From the NCBI GenBank assembly GCA_944390735.1, contig CALXRL010000044.1, positions 1 through 64,000 of the forward strand: DNA of 64,000 nt. The letters run 5' to 3'. The stretch comes from an uncultured Victivallales bacterium. Its GTDB lineage: Bacteria > Verrucomicrobiota > Lentisphaeria > Victivallales > UBA1829. The notes under the pieces are model-generated. The model searched no databases. It was not told where the DNA came from and worked only from the letters and a program-made list of their open reading frames with translations. Below, one piece after another: positions 34,924-44,545 of the stretch. Positions within the stretch are counted from its first letter, which is position 1; each line of letters begins with the position of its first letter. The translations under genes were made by a program, and so were the position numbers.

Positions 34924-35730
34924 TCAGAAAGCGTTGTCCATCGTCGGGAAACTGCGATCCTTGACCTCGGCAACATAAGCCTTGAACGCCTTTTCGATTT
35001 CCGGACTCAGATTGGCATACCGCTTGGCGTGCTTCGGCAGGAAATCCGTAAACAGGCCGAGCAGATCGTTGACCACCTGCACCTGTCCGTCCGTGTAAGG
35101 ACCGGCCCCGATTCCGATAGTCGGAATTTCAAGAGATTCGGAAATCTCTTTGGACAGCATCGCCGGCACGCACTCCAGAACCACGGCAAACGCCCCGGCC
35201 TCCTGCATGGCTTTCGCATCGGCGAGCAGAGCCTCCGCGGCGGATTCGGTTCTTCCCGCGATCTTGTATCCGCCCTGCACAAGCACCTGCTGCGGCCGCA
35301 GCCCGATGTGTCCCATGACAGGAACTCCGGCGGAGGTCAGACGCGCCACCGTCGGCGCCATGAACCGGTCCCCTTCGATCTTGACGGCGGCGCAATGCGC
35401 CTCCTGAAGATAACGGGCCGCGTTCACCATCGCCTGTTCCGGAGAAACATGATAGGTCATGAACGGCATATCCCCGATCACGAACGCCTCCGGCGCCCCG
35501 CGCGTCACCGCGGCACAGTGATGAAGACTCTGCTCCAGCGTCACTTCCAGCGTGGTCCGGTACCCGAGAACCGCCATGCCGAGAGAGTCCCCCACTAGAA
35601 TCAGATCCACTCCGCAGAGTTCCGCCAGCTTTGCCGTCGGCGCATCATAGGCGGTAAGCATCGCAATGGGCACATGCTCCCGTTTCATTTTCCGCAATGT
35701 GGAAACAGTGATTTTCTTCTTTTCGGCCAT
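34924..35730 (-). CDS. panB: 3-methyl-2-oxobutanoate hydroxymethyltransferase
   Basis: PanB transfers a hydroxymethyl group to ketoisovalerate, the first step to pantothenate and coenzyme A. The 268-residue protein has the family length and MLTAYDAPTAKLAE, LVGDSLGMAVLGY, GDMPFMTYH and MGHIGLRPQ, all typical of the TIM-barrel enzyme with Mg ligands in the GDS and GDMPF motifs. AGGAGG precedes the ATG. No panC or panD is nearby. It lies 27 bases after the kinase-like gene, probably co-transcribed with the arn genes. Confidence 0.95.
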   Translation of the reverse strand: MAEKKKITVSTLRKMKREHVPIAMLTAYDAPTAKLAELCGVDLILVGDSLGMAVLGYRTTLEVTLEQSLHHCAAVTRGAPEAFVIGDMPFMTYHVSPEQAMVNAARYLQEAHCAAVKIEGDRFMAPTVARLTSAGVPVMGHIGLRPQQVLVQGGYKIAGRTESAAEALLADAKAMQEAGAFAVVLECVPAMLSKEISESLEIPTIGIGAGPYTDGQVQVVNDLLGLFTDFLPKHAKRYANLSPEIEKAFKAYVAEVKDRSFPTMDNAF

Positions 35731-35757
35731 GACAGAGCACCTCCTCCTGAAAAACGC

Positions 35758-36498
35758 TCAAAGAGCAATTGGCTTCGCATCGGGCGACAACGATTTCCTG
35801 ACGCGGTTGTAGTAGTTGATCATCTGTTCGGTCGTCTCCTCGTCGAATTCGAGATTTCCGAGGAGCGCTCTCAGATCGTTCCGGATTCCGTTTGCGAGCC
35901 GTCGCCCGGAACGCGCGCGCACCTCCGCCAGATCAATCCAGTAGACCTCCAGCCGGGAGTCCCTGTTGATTCTCCAGAGCATGTTCTGCGGCAGCGCCGC
36001 GCCATGAATGCAGCCCGCATTGTGAAGCTGGGCCAGATAGTGGATGTTCTGTTTGCAGTAGGCCTTTTTCGCGGGATCCTTCGAGAGCGGACCATCATGA
36101 CAGAAGTCGATTCCGTTCCGGGAATCCTTCACATATTCCGTCACAATGAAACAGCTTCTGAGCTTCGTCCACGACCGTTTCTCGCCGACGGCCAGCACTC
36201 TGGGCACCGGAATGCCAAGCTCCATCGCCTTCCGATACCCCAAAAACTCCCGCGCGGTAAACGAATAGCGGAAGAAGAAACGCCAGAACCGCTTGTTCAC
36301 ATAGTCCTTCCAGACGATCTCCTCGCCGTCGAACTTGTTCGGGAGCCGGACCCGGTACACCGTCTTGTGACGGGTCCGCCAGATCACTTCCGCATTGGTT
36401 TCATTCAGCGGATGTTTCCGCAGATAGCGGAACGCCCCCTTGAACGTCGGAGCAACCCAGCGGCTCGAAAACACTTTTCCCAGAGAAACCGAATCCAT
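35758..36498 (-). CDS. WaaP/KdkA-like lipopolysaccharide kinase family protein, catalytic Asp missing
   Basis: The 246-residue product (ATG 36498, with AGAGG upstream; a GTG at 36507 is possible) resembles the kinases that phosphorylate lipopolysaccharide core sugars. Lys64 in IVWKDY and a glutamate near 84 would bind ATP; the DFG-like element is WIDLAE (Asp189). The catalytic loop reads HGAALPQN (165-172), where aligned kinases have HxDLxxxN, so the proton-accepting Asp is Ala167. It may be a pseudokinase or use another residue. It follows arnD by 48 bases, which supports a lipid A or core oligosaccharide role. Confidence 0.72.
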   Translation of the reverse strand: MDSVSLGKVFSSRWVAPTFKGAFRYLRKHPLNETNAEVIWRTRHKTVYRVRLPNKFDGEEIVWKDYVNKRFWRFFFRYSFTAREFLGYRKAMELGIPVPRVLAVGEKRSWTKLRSCFIVTEYVKDSRNGIDFCHDGPLSKDPAKKAYCKQNIHYLAQLHNAGCIHGAALPQNMLWRINRDSRLEVYWIDLAEVRARSGRRLANGIRNDLRALLGNLEFDEETTEQMINYYNRVRKSLSPDAKPIAL

Positions 36499-36546
36499 GC
36501 AGTCCACCTCTCCTTTTCCACGCTTGAACGACGATAATATACACGC

Positions 36547-37431
36547 TTAATCCTGAAGCGCAAGCACGCCTTCCCGTCCGGGAATCTCCCCCTGTCTGAT
36601 CCGTCCGTGGGGAAGAGCGGAAAGATCCGCCGGAAGAAGATCCCCCGGTGCGCAGAACTCAATTCCGCGCGCGGCGGCCTTCCGCAGGAACTCCTCGAAC
36701 ATTCCCGCGCAGATCCGGCCTTCCACCTCGGCATGGATCGTGAGCACGTTCATCCGGTCCGGATGGATGCTCTCCAGAAGGCGGTCGTTGTAATTGTCAT
36801 TGGTGACGCCGTCCCGACCGTACACCTCGTCATAGGTCGGCAGGTTCAGCGGAATCTGCGGCCGGGTCAGGACTCGGCGCCCGACCTCGGGAAGAAAGAT
36901 CGAATGCCCCCGGCAGTCGCTGTTGTACCGGAACGGCAGCGCCTCCTTGCAGAGAATCAGCTGTTCCGTGCAGCGCCAGCCCGGAGATGCCGAACAGGTC
37001 GGAGCCTCTCCCGTGATGCGCTGAAGTTCATCGAAGGCCCGTTTCACCTGGGCGAATCCCTGTTCCGGCGTCATGCGGTCGGATTTCGCCTGCCAGAGCC
37101 GGTGATCCCATGCGTGAACGCCGATCTCGTGACCGGCTTTCGCCGCGTCGCGGATGACCCCTTCGCATCGTTTTCCGATTCGCGGTCCCGGCCACGCGGT
37201 CCCCATCAGCAGAATGTCCCACCCGTAAAGACTCGCCGCCTTCGTCCGGAGCATTTTCCAGAGAAACGCCGGCTTGCAGAGACGCCACAGATTCCGCCCC
37301 ATGTTGTCGGGCCCCACGGAAAAGAAGAATGCTCCCCGGATCCCATGGGCGTCCAGGGTGCGCAGCAGAGTCGGAACCCCGTCCCGGGTTCCGCTCAGCG
37401 TATCGACATCGATCCGGAGTCCGACCTTCAT
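36547..37431 (-). CDS. arnD: 4-deoxy-4-formamido-L-arabinose-phosphoundecaprenol deformylase ArnD
   Basis: ArnD removes the formyl group from undecaprenyl-phosphate-linked formamido-arabinose, leaving L-Ara4N for transfer to lipid A. The 294-residue protein begins [18 protein letters not shown] and contains [14 protein letters not shown], both near-identical in pattern to ArnD and part of the NodB deacetylase fold (Asp pair and HxxxH metal site). Its ATG overlaps the arnA stop as ATGA. Context with arnA and arnC makes the assignment firm. Confidence 0.93.
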   Translation of the reverse strand: MKVGLRIDVDTLSGTRDGVPTLLRTLDAHGIRGAFFFSVGPDNMGRNLWRLCKPAFLWKMLRTKAASLYGWDILLMGTAWPGPRIGKRCEGVIRDAAKAGHEIGVHAWDHRLWQAKSDRMTPEQGFAQVKRAFDELQRITGEAPTCSASPGWRCTEQLILCKEALPFRYNSDCRGHSIFLPEVGRRVLTRPQIPLNLPTYDEVYGRDGVTNDNYNDRLLESIHPDRMNVLTIHAEVEGRICAGMFEEFLRKAAARGIEFCAPGDLLPADLSALPHGRIRQGEIPGREGVLALQD

Positions 37432-39431
37432 TTCGTTCCGAACTCTCCGGACTCCACCGCCTGTTTCAGGAAGAAGTCAAGCGTCTTCGCCACGGACTCC
37501 TCCAGCTTGACCACCGGCTTCCATGCGCAGTATTTCCATGCGTTCCGGATGCTGGGTTTGCGGTGCTGGACATCCTGATAGCCCTCGCCGTAGAACTCGC
37601 CGGACTCAATGACCTTGTAGCCGGCAAACGGCGGGAATTTCTTCCGCAGCGGATGCTGCTCGAACTGCCGGACCAGAATCTCCGCCAGCTCCTTGATGCT
37701 GGCCTCGTTTTCCGGACAGCCGATGTTGATGATCTTGCCATCGCAGAGACCGTCCTTGTTCTCAATGATGCGGAACAGACATTCGATGCCGTCGGTGACA
37801 TGCGTGAAGCAGCGCTTCTGTTCGCCTCCGTCGATCAGCAGAATGGGATTCCCCTGAACCAGATTCAGAATCAGCTGCGTGATCGCACGGGAGCTGCCGA
37901 TCCGGGCGGAATTGAGCGTATCGAGTTTCGGTCCCATCCAGTTGAACGGACGGAACAGCGTGAATTTCAGTCCTTTCTGCCCGTAAGCCCAGATCACTCG
38001 GTCGAGCATCTGTTTGGAGCAGGAGTAGATCCAGCGCTGCATGCGGATCGGCCCGAGCACCAGTTTGGAGTTGTCCTCGTCGAACGACTCCTCGTTGCAC
38101 ATCGCGTACACTTCCGACGTCGACGGGAAAATAATGCGCTTGTTGTATTTCACGCAGTACCGGACGATCCGGAGATTCTCCTCGAAATCCAGTTCGAAAA
38201 CCTTCAGCGGATTTCTGGTGTATTCGATCGGGGTCGCAATCGCCACGAGAGGAAGCACCACGTCGCACTTCTTCACATAGTATTCGATCCATTCGCGATG
38301 AATGGTGATATCCCCTTCCGTGAAATGGAAGTCCTTGTTGTTCAGGAGCTCGGTGATGTAGTTGGAGCGCAGGTCCATGCCGTAGATCTCGTATTCCCCG
38401 CTGGCAAGGAGACGCTCGCTGATCGCGCTTCCGATGAAGCCGTTCACGCCGAGAATCAGAATGCTCTTCTTCCGTTTCGGACGGAGAGAGGAAAGATCCG
38501 ACACAAAGCGCATTTTCTCCACGATGCGGTTCTCGTTCACAAGCTGTTCGCCGGAGGAGTAGAGTCCGTTCACGGCCTGCGCGAAGTTGACGCGCACCGC
38601 GCCGGAACCGCAGGCGACGGTCAGGGGAGAGACGGAAAGGATCGTTCCGGGTTTGACACTCTTTGCCTTTGCCGGAGTTTTCACCTCGGAAACATCCCAG
38701 ATCAGATATTTCTTGTCTCCGAGATAGCTGAACGCTCCGGGATAGGGCATCGTCACGCCGCGCACGAGATTGCGGACCTCTGCGGCGGATTTCGACCAGT
38801 CGATCGCGCCGTCCGCGGGTTTGCGGCGCGGGAAATAGGTGGCCTCCTTCTCATTCTGCTTTTTCCCTTTGACGCGGCCTTTCGCCTTTGCCAGCTTCGG
38901 CAGTTCGGCGCGGAGCAGTTCGGCGGCGGCCTTCGCGGCTTTGAGATGCACATCCTTTGCGGTGTCGTTCGCGCCGATGGCGATCTTCTTCTGAGCGACG
39001 ATATCGCCGGCATCGACTTTTCCGGTCATCAGATGCAGCGTCACGCCGGTCTCCTTCTCCCCGTTGATGACCGCCCAGTTGATGGGCGCGCATCCGCGGT
39101 ATTTCGGCAGGAGCGATCCATGCAGATTCAGCGCCCCCTTGGAAGGAATCGCCAGGATCTCCGGCCCGATGATCTCCCGGTAGTAGAAGGAGAAAAGATA
39201 ATCCGGTTTCATTTTCTGAATTCGGGAAATCCAGAGCGGATGGTTCGGATTTTCCGGAGCGTAAACGGGAATGCCTTTTTCCGCGGCGAGCCGGGCGACG
39301 GAACGGAACCAGAGATTCTCGTTCGGATCATCCTTATGAGTGAAAACGGCGGCAATTTCGAAGCCGTTTTTCAGCAAAGCCTCGATGCCTTCGCATCCGA
39401 TGTTGTTGTAGGCGAATACGACTGCTCTCAT
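37428..39431 (-). CDS. arnA: Bifunctional UDP-Ara4N formyltransferase / UDP-glucuronate decarboxylase ArnA
   Basis: ArnA oxidatively decarboxylates UDP-glucuronate and later formylates UDP-Ara4N. The start at ATG 39431 follows AAGGAAGG. The 667-residue protein has an N-terminal formyltransferase with Asn102, His104 ([10 protein letters not shown]) and Asp140, the same numbering as the E. coli enzyme, and from about 318 a short-chain dehydrogenase domain with GVNGFIG (328-334) and a YSCSK active site. Lys-rich residues 180-197 link two parts of the first domain. It starts 38 bases after arnC and overlaps arnD. Confidence 0.95.
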   Translation of the reverse strand: MRAVVFAYNNIGCEGIEALLKNGFEIAAVFTHKDDPNENLWFRSVARLAAEKGIPVYAPENPNHPLWISRIQKMKPDYLFSFYYREIIGPEILAIPSKGALNLHGSLLPKYRGCAPINWAVINGEKETGVTLHLMTGKVDAGDIVAQKKIAIGANDTAKDVHLKAAKAAAELLRAELPKLAKAKGRVKGKKQNEKEATYFPRRKPADGAIDWSKSAAEVRNLVRGVTMPYPGAFSYLGDKKYLIWDVSEVKTPAKAKSVKPGTILSVSPLTVACGSGAVRVNFAQAVNGLYSSGEQLVNENRIVEKMRFVSDLSSLRPKRKKSILILGVNGFIGSAISERLLASGEYEIYGMDLRSNYITELLNNKDFHFTEGDITIHREWIEYYVKKCDVVLPLVAIATPIEYTRNPLKVFELDFEENLRIVRYCVKYNKRIIFPSTSEVYAMCNEESFDEDNSKLVLGPIRMQRWIYSCSKQMLDRVIWAYGQKGLKFTLFRPFNWMGPKLDTLNSARIGSSRAITQLILNLVQGNPILLIDGGEQKRCFTHVTDGIECLFRIIENKDGLCDGKIINIGCPENEASIKELAEILVRQFEQHPLRKKFPPFAGYKVIESGEFYGEGYQDVQHRKPSIRNAWKYCAWKPVVKLEESVAKTLDFFLKQAVESGEFGTK

Positions 39432-39469
39432 GCAACTACCTTCCTTTCTTATCATCTGAATTCAGAAAT

Positions 39470-40429
39470 TCAACTGTTTTTCCGTCCGACCACCGACTCG
39501 ATGAAGAACTGGGGTCTTCCGCGCGAATTCATATGGATCTTGCCGATGTATTCGCCGAGAATTCCCATCGCCACGAACTGTCCTCCCATGAAGATGAACA
39601 CAAGCGAGAACAGCGTGAAGACTCCGTGCTGACTCCATTCATCGCCGTGAATGCGCGTCATGATGAAAATGAAGATGCCGAAGAGGATGCCCAGCACCGC
39701 GACGATCGTACCGATATAGGTCAGCATCCGGAGCGGAAAGATCGAGGTTCCGGTCAGCAGATCGTACTGAAGCGCAATCAGCTTCCAGAAGTTGTACTTG
39801 GACTCCCCCGCCGTGCGGTCGGCATGCCGCACATTGATTTCCGTCACGCGCCGCGCATAGGACATGGCCAGCATCGGAATGAATTTGCCGTGTTCCGGAC
39901 ATTGAAGAATCGCATTGACGACTGTCCGGCTGTATCCGCGGAGCATGCAGCCGTAATCGGTCATGGTTTTTCCATTGCAGAGACTGCGGACCATCCGGTT
40001 CACGATTTTCGAAGCGAAACGGCGGAAAAAGGTGTCCTTGCGCTTTTCCCGGATGGTTCCGACCACATCGTATCCTTCGCGCAGTTTCTCCACCAGACGC
40101 GGCACCTCTTCCGGCGGATTCTGAAGATCCGCGTCGAGGGTGATCACATACCGTCCGAGAGAGGTCTGCAATCCCGCCGTCACAGCGGCATGCTGACCGA
40201 AATTCGTCGTCAGAAATACGCCGACGACCCGTCCGCCGTGTTCGGATGCTGCTTTCCGGATCATCTCCGCGGAGGAGTCCGAACTGCCGTCGTCAACCAG
40301 AATGATCTCGTAGGGACAGTTCAGCGAATCGCAGGTAACCAGACACCTCCGGATCAGTTCATTCAGATTTGCTTCCTCGTTGTAGACGGGGATGACAAGA
40401 GAAACTTCGATTGTTTTCTGCTCTTCCAT
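39470..40429 (-). CDS. arnC: Undecaprenyl-phosphate 4-deoxy-4-formamido-L-arabinose transferase ArnC
   Basis: ArnC moves formamido-arabinose from UDP onto undecaprenyl phosphate at the membrane. The start at ATG 40429 has GAGG 7 bases upstream; the longer open frame is not used because it runs through the promoter. The 319-residue protein is a GT2 enzyme: SLVIPVYNEEANL, EIILVDDGSSD, ITLDADLQNPPEE and, near the end, two membrane helices with YIGTIVAVLGILFG and FMGGQFVAMGILGEY. DPM-type synthases are the alternative, but arnA and arnD follow directly. Confidence 0.92.
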   Translation of the reverse strand: MEEQKTIEVSLVIPVYNEEANLNELIRRCLVTCDSLNCPYEIILVDDGSSDSSAEMIRKAASEHGGRVVGVFLTTNFGQHAAVTAGLQTSLGRYVITLDADLQNPPEEVPRLVEKLREGYDVVGTIREKRKDTFFRRFASKIVNRMVRSLCNGKTMTDYGCMLRGYSRTVVNAILQCPEHGKFIPMLAMSYARRVTEINVRHADRTAGESKYNFWKLIALQYDLLTGTSIFPLRMLTYIGTIVAVLGILFGIFIFIMTRIHGDEWSQHGVFTLFSLVFIFMGGQFVAMGILGEYIGKIHMNSRGRPQFFIESVVGRKNS

Positions 40430-40465
40430 TCGGAAACCTCGTTTTGATTCAGTGACGGTTTTCCT

Positions 40466-40494
40466 AATATAGCATGAGTTCGCCCCTCTTTCAA
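40466..40494 (-). promoter_or_regulatory. Promoter of the arnCAD operon
   Basis: On the minus strand there is TTGAAA (40489-40494), 17 bp and TATATT (40466-40471), about 36 bp before the arnC ATG. Confidence 0.65.
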
Positions 40495-40600
40495 CGTGTT
40501 CCCCGGCGAAAGCGGGAAACTTTCCCGATCGTTCACCGGAGTGCTCCCTCTCCCGCGCGCCGATTTCCCCGCCGCACCCGGAAAAATCCTCCTCCGATCC

Positions 40601-40651
40601 TTGACAAATTCCAATTCCGGCGATATAGTTATCTTCCTTATAATGAGGAAG
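40601..40651 (+). promoter_or_regulatory. Promoter and palindromic operator of the marR-MATE operon
   Basis: TTGACA (40601-40606), 17 bp and TATAGT (40624-40629) form an almost perfect promoter. A 19-bp inverted repeat, CTTCCT-TATAATG-AGGAAG (40633-40651), with one central mismatch, covers the predicted transcription start. This is the usual place for a MarR-family autorepressor to bind. Confidence 0.72.
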
Positions 40652-40686
40652 CAAACTAATTGGATGCAAAAAGGGATTTTTCACCG

Positions 40687-41121
40687 ATGGAGATTCCATT
40701 CAACCTTCTGATTCTGAAAGTCTATCATGCGCAGAAAAACAAGGTGAGGCCGCGGATGGCGGCGATCGGGCTTTCGCCCGGACAGCCGAAGGTTCTGACC
40801 TTTCTTGCCCTTCACGGGAACTGTCTGCAGAAGGATCTGGCCGCGGCATGCGACATCGAACCGACCACCATATCGAAGATGCTCAACAGTCTGGAGGAGA
40901 AAGGGCTGATCCGCCGCTGCGCTCTTGCGGGGGACAAACGGGCGGCGATCATCGCCCTGACGGAGCGCGGACACGCGCTGGTCGAGCAGGAAATCGTGCC
41001 CCGGTACGAACAGGTCAACGAGATCTCCCGGAAGGAGTTTTCTCCGGAAGAGAAACGGCGGTTCGAAGACTATCTGCGCCGGATGTACGCCAATCTGACC
41101 GGAAGCAAACTGGATTTTTAG
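40687..41121 (+). CDS. MarR-family transcriptional regulator
   Basis: The 144-residue protein has a winged helix-turn-helix of MarR type: GLSPGQPKVLTFLALHGNCLQ, then recognition helix CDIEPTTISKMLNSLEEKGLI and wing with GDKRAAIIALTERG. The ATG at 40687 is taken; a TTG at 40660 in frame is closer to the operator and less likely. It is followed after 9 bases by a MATE pump, so it most likely represses itself and the pump through the palindrome upstream and responds to a toxic ligand. Ligand is unknown. Confidence 0.9.
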   Translation: MEIPFNLLILKVYHAQKNKVRPRMAAIGLSPGQPKVLTFLALHGNCLQKDLAAACDIEPTTISKMLNSLEEKGLIRRCALAGDKRAAIIALTERGHALVEQEIVPRYEQVNEISRKEFSPEEKRRFEDYLRRMYANLTGSKLDF

Positions 41122-41130
41122 GAGGTGACC

Positions 41131-42543
41131 ATGACCCGTTCCGAAGCTGAACAGAAACAATTCATCCGCATGACGGAAACTCCGGTTCCGCGTCTGATCA
41201 CCTCGCTGGCGATTCCGACCATCTTCACCATGCTGATCGGGGCGTTCTACAATATGGCGGACACCTTTTTTGTCGCGCGTCTCGGGACCAGCGCGGCAGG
41301 AGCCGTGGGCATCGTGTTTGCGATCATGGCGATCATCCAGGCGCTGGGTTTCATGATCGGAATCGGAACCGGGAGCCATGTGTCGCGTTTTCTGGGGCGC
41401 CAGAACCGGAAGGAAGCGGACAAGTTCGCGTCGACCGGCTTTTTCCTTTCGCTTCTTTTCGGCGGAATCCTGACCGCCATCGGACTGCTCTTCACGGAAC
41501 CGCTGATGATTCTGCTGGGGGCGACGCCGACCATTCTGCCCTATGCACGCGATTACGCCGGCTGTATTTTCATGGGAGCGGTGGTCATGTGCGGCTCCAT
41601 TGTCATGAACAACATCCTGCGCTCCGAGGGAAAGGCGGTGCTTTCCACAATCGGACTGGGATTCGGCGGAATTCTGAATGTCGGACTGGATCCGCTGTTC
41701 ATCTTCCAGTTCGGGCTCGGGATTTCGGGAGCGGCGATTGCCACGCTCATCAGCCAGTGCGTCAGTTTCGGGATCCTTCTCTACTGGTTTTCCACGGGGA
41801 AGAGCATCACGCGACTCTCGTGGAGCAATCTCTCGCGGAAGGGGGCGGACTATGCGGATATTCTGAAACTGGGGTTCTCCTCGTTCTGCCGGCAGGAACT
41901 GGCGGGAATCTCCACGGTCGCCTTGAATGTTTCTGCGGCGGCGTACGGGGATTCCGCCGTTGCGGCGATGTCGATCGTGGGACGGATCTTCTACTTCCTT
42001 CTGGCGATGCTGATCGGATTCGGACAGGGATTCCAGCCGGTGGTCGGCTACAACTACGGGGCAAAACGTTTTGAACGCGTCAAGGAGTCGTTCCGCTTCT
42101 GCGTCAAAACCGGAACGGTGTTTCTGACCGGTGTCGGAATTCTGGGATTTCTGTTTGCGCCGCAGCTGATCCAGCTGTTCAAGGTCAACGATCCGTCGGT
42201 TGCCGCCATCGGCGCGATGGCGTTCCGCGCGCAGTGCATTGCGCTTCCGCTTCAGGCCACGATTGTGCTTTCGAACATGCTGTTTCAATCCATCGGGAAA
42301 GCGCTTCAGGCGACGCTGATCTCCGCCACGCGCCAGGGCATCTACTTCATTCCGCTGATTCTGATTCTTCCGCGCTATTTCGGACTGACGGGAATTGAGT
42401 TCACGCAGAGCATTTCCGATCTGTTCTCGTTTCTCAGTGCGCTTCCGTTTCTGTACTTCTTTTTCCGGTCGCTGAACCGGGCCATGCGGGAGCGCGCCCC
42501 GGCCGGAGAGGAGGAGACTCCCTGCGGGCAGATGGCCGCCTGA
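41131..42543 (+). CDS. MATE-family efflux transporter (NorM/MepA-like)
   Basis: This is a multidrug or toxin exporter, driven by Na or H. The 470-residue protein begins at ATG 41131, with AGGAGG 6 bases upstream (a GTG at 41125 lies inside it). Twelve hydrophobic helices in two halves and stretches such as PTIFTMLIGAFYNMADTFFV and GFGQGFQPVVGYNYGAKRF are typical of the MepA/DinF-like branch. It is co-transcribed with the MarR regulator. Its stop codon touches the end of the convergent UPF0489 gene without any spacer. Confidence 0.93.
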   Translation: MTRSEAEQKQFIRMTETPVPRLITSLAIPTIFTMLIGAFYNMADTFFVARLGTSAAGAVGIVFAIMAIIQALGFMIGIGTGSHVSRFLGRQNRKEADKFASTGFFLSLLFGGILTAIGLLFTEPLMILLGATPTILPYARDYAGCIFMGAVVMCGSIVMNNILRSEGKAVLSTIGLGFGGILNVGLDPLFIFQFGLGISGAAIATLISQCVSFGILLYWFSTGKSITRLSWSNLSRKGADYADILKLGFSSFCRQELAGISTVALNVSAAAYGDSAVAAMSIVGRIFYFLLAMLIGFGQGFQPVVGYNYGAKRFERVKESFRFCVKTGTVFLTGVGILGFLFAPQLIQLFKVNDPSVAAIGAMAFRAQCIALPLQATIVLSNMLFQSIGKALQATLISATRQGIYFIPLILILPRYFGLTGIEFTQSISDLFSFLSALPFLYFFFRSLNRAMRERAPAGEEETPCGQMAA

Positions 42544-43218
42544 CTACTCCTCCGCCGCGCCGGATCGGCTCAGCAGAAGACGAAGCTCGTTCCACAGCGA
42601 TTCCGCATTCAGCGTCTCGCCGCGGAATCGGAGAAGGCGCACCCACTCCCGTTCCAGCGACACGGTAATCAGACTTGCACGGCTGGCCAGCTCCAGAAAA
42701 AAAGAGGGATCCGCCGGATGCAGCGCCTTCCCGCAGAGAAAATTATCCAGATCAATATCCAGAATCAGCGGTTCGGGAATGCGGGGAATCTGGCGGGCGA
42801 GAAATTCGCTTTCGAGCACCTGTTCCGCGGCTGCCCGGGCCGTCTCCGACCCGTTCAGGATCTCCTGAGGCGACGGCCAGATCGGATCGCGGCAGATGGT
42901 AATGCGCGGATCCGCCGCCGGCGTGAAATTCTCATGGGAAAGAACCCGCGATGACGCCAGGACTCCGGCTTTCAGCGCCCAGTCGAGATGTTCATCGTGA
43001 TGCAGAAGCGCCAGGTCCCGGCGGAGCGCCTCTCCGGTGGAGAAATCGAAATTTCCCTTTTCAGCGGACCGGTGAAACGCCGCCAGCACATCCGTGTGGT
43101 GATCCAGCGTGATTGCGTGAAAACGTCTTCCCCGCTCCCGGGCCAGAGCGCACCACGGAAGAAGCACATGGTGATGCTGTTCCACCAGCACCGTTTTTCC
43201 GCTCCGGCAGAGGATCAT
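42544..43218 (-). CDS. UPF0489 family protein (arginase-like fold)
   Basis: The 224-residue protein has the UPF0489 pattern: LVEQHHHVLLPW, ITLDHHTDVLAAF, LLHHDEHLDWA and LDIDLDNFL. The histidine/aspartate clusters are placed as in arginase-like metal sites, but no activity is established for the family. It starts 16 bases after the phosphofructokinase gene ends, on the same strand, and ends back to back with the MATE gene. Confidence 0.72.
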   Translation of the reverse strand: MILCRSGKTVLVEQHHHVLLPWCALARERGRRFHAITLDHHTDVLAAFHRSAEKGNFDFSTGEALRRDLALLHHDEHLDWALKAGVLASSRVLSHENFTPAADPRITICRDPIWPSPQEILNGSETARAAAEQVLESEFLARQIPRIPEPLILDIDLDNFLCGKALHPADPSFFLELASRASLITVSLEREWVRLLRFRGETLNAESLWNELRLLLSRSGAAEE

Positions 43219-43234
43219 GGGAGAGGGTCCGGGA

Positions 43235-44545
43235 TCAGTGGTATTCGGGCCAGGTGCTCATGCGCACGCTGCGCCAGAGGAGTCCGTTGGTGTCGATCTT
43301 CTTGCGTTCCTTGGTGGACATTTCGATCGGGACATGGGTGAAGGAATCGCTCCAGTGCCCGACGACCATGTCCGTGCAGCCCATCATGGCCGCGTGAACG
43401 GCATTCTGGGCGAGCAGGAAGCAGAAGACGGCATCGGTTCCGTTTGCGGGAACCCCGCGGATGGAGTAGGTCGGATCGAAATATTTGATCTGGGCCTCAA
43501 TTCCCGTTTTTTTCGAATAGTCGCGGATCTTGTCCTTGAGGAACATGCCGATGTTGTGATGAAGGATGTTGCCGGAGCGGTCGGTTTCGCGTTCACCGTC
43601 GATGAGGTCCTGTCCGGCGCCCTCGGCGACGATCACGACCGCGTGATGGCGTGCCTGGAGACGCTGGAACAGACTCGGTAGAAACGCGTTTTCGCCCTCT
43701 TCCAGCGAGAACTTCTCCTCCGGGATCAGACAGTAGTTGACATGGGTGTTCGCAAGAGCCGCATAAGCCGCGATGAATCCGGAGTCGCGTCCCATCACAT
43801 GGATGAGTCCGACGCCGTTCAGCGCGCCCTTCGCCTCGTTGTGGGCCACGGTGATGACCGGAACGGTGGAGTAGACGGCCGTTTCGAATCCGAAGGTCCG
43901 ATCCATGTAGCAGATGTCGTTGTCGATGGTCTTCGGGATGCCGATGATGCTGATGTTGAGTTCGCGTTTCTGCGCCTCCACGGCGAGATCGTGGGCCGCG
44001 CGGAGCGTGCCGTCGCCGCCGATGCAGAAGAGCATGTTGATGTCCATGCGGACGAGAGTCTCAAGCATGACGGTGGTATCCTGCGAGCCGCGGGAGGAGG
44101 CGAGAATCGTTCCGCCCTGTTCATGGATGTCGTCCACGACGTTCGGATCAAGCACGATGGGACGGTGTCCCAGTTTCGGATTCAGTCCCGCATATCCGTA
44201 GGGGATTCCGTAGACGACCGGCACGCCGTAATGCTTCATCAGCGTCAGAGTGATGCCTTTGATGACATTGTTGAGTCCGGGGCAGAGGCCGCCGGCGGTC
44301 AGAATGGCCGCCTTGCTCCACGCCGGATCGTGGAAAATCCGTTTCCGCGGACCGGCCTTCTCGAACGCATAGACTTTTCCTCCGTTCATCTGATAGTCGG
44401 CGCGAAGACGTGTGAACTCGCGGTCCAGCAGAATCTCCGCGTCGGGAGGCACGAAGCAGGTATCGGAATCAAGAGGGGTTTCGAAATGGCACGGACCGAG
44501 TTTTTTTACGGGAAACACGTCCGGAGTGATGAAGTCGTCTTTCAT
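43235..44545 (-). CDS. pfkA: 6-phosphofructokinase, long plant/protist-like type
   Basis: It phosphorylates fructose 6-phosphate in glycolysis. The 436-residue protein has AAILTAGGLCPGLNNVI, GGDGT (176-180), PKTIDND (204-210) and MGRDSGFIAAYA. Gly in GGDGT argues for ATP, whereas the Lys of PKTIDND is shared with pyrophosphate enzymes; this combination is known from plant and trypanosomatid-type ATP enzymes. Phosphoryl donor thus is probably ATP but should be tested. The ATG at 44545 overlaps the end of the pseudouridine synthase gene by 77 bases, with a weak ribosome binding site. Confidence 0.9.
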   Translation of the reverse strand: MKDDFITPDVFPVKKLGPCHFETPLDSDTCFVPPDAEILLDREFTRLRADYQMNGGKVYAFEKAGPRKRIFHDPAWSKAAILTAGGLCPGLNNVIKGITLTLMKHYGVPVVYGIPYGYAGLNPKLGHRPIVLDPNVVDDIHEQGGTILASSRGSQDTTVMLETLVRMDINMLFCIGGDGTLRAAHDLAVEAQKRELNISIIGIPKTIDNDICYMDRTFGFETAVYSTVPVITVAHNEAKGALNGVGLIHVMGRDSGFIAAYAALANTHVNYCLIPEEKFSLEEGENAFLPSLFQRLQARHHAVVIVAEGAGQDLIDGERETDRSGNILHHNIGMFLKDKIRDYSKKTGIEAQIKYFDPTYSIRGVPANGTDAVFCFLLAQNAVHAAMMGCTDMVVGHWSDSFTHVPIEMSTKERKKIDTNGLLWRSVRMSTWPEYH

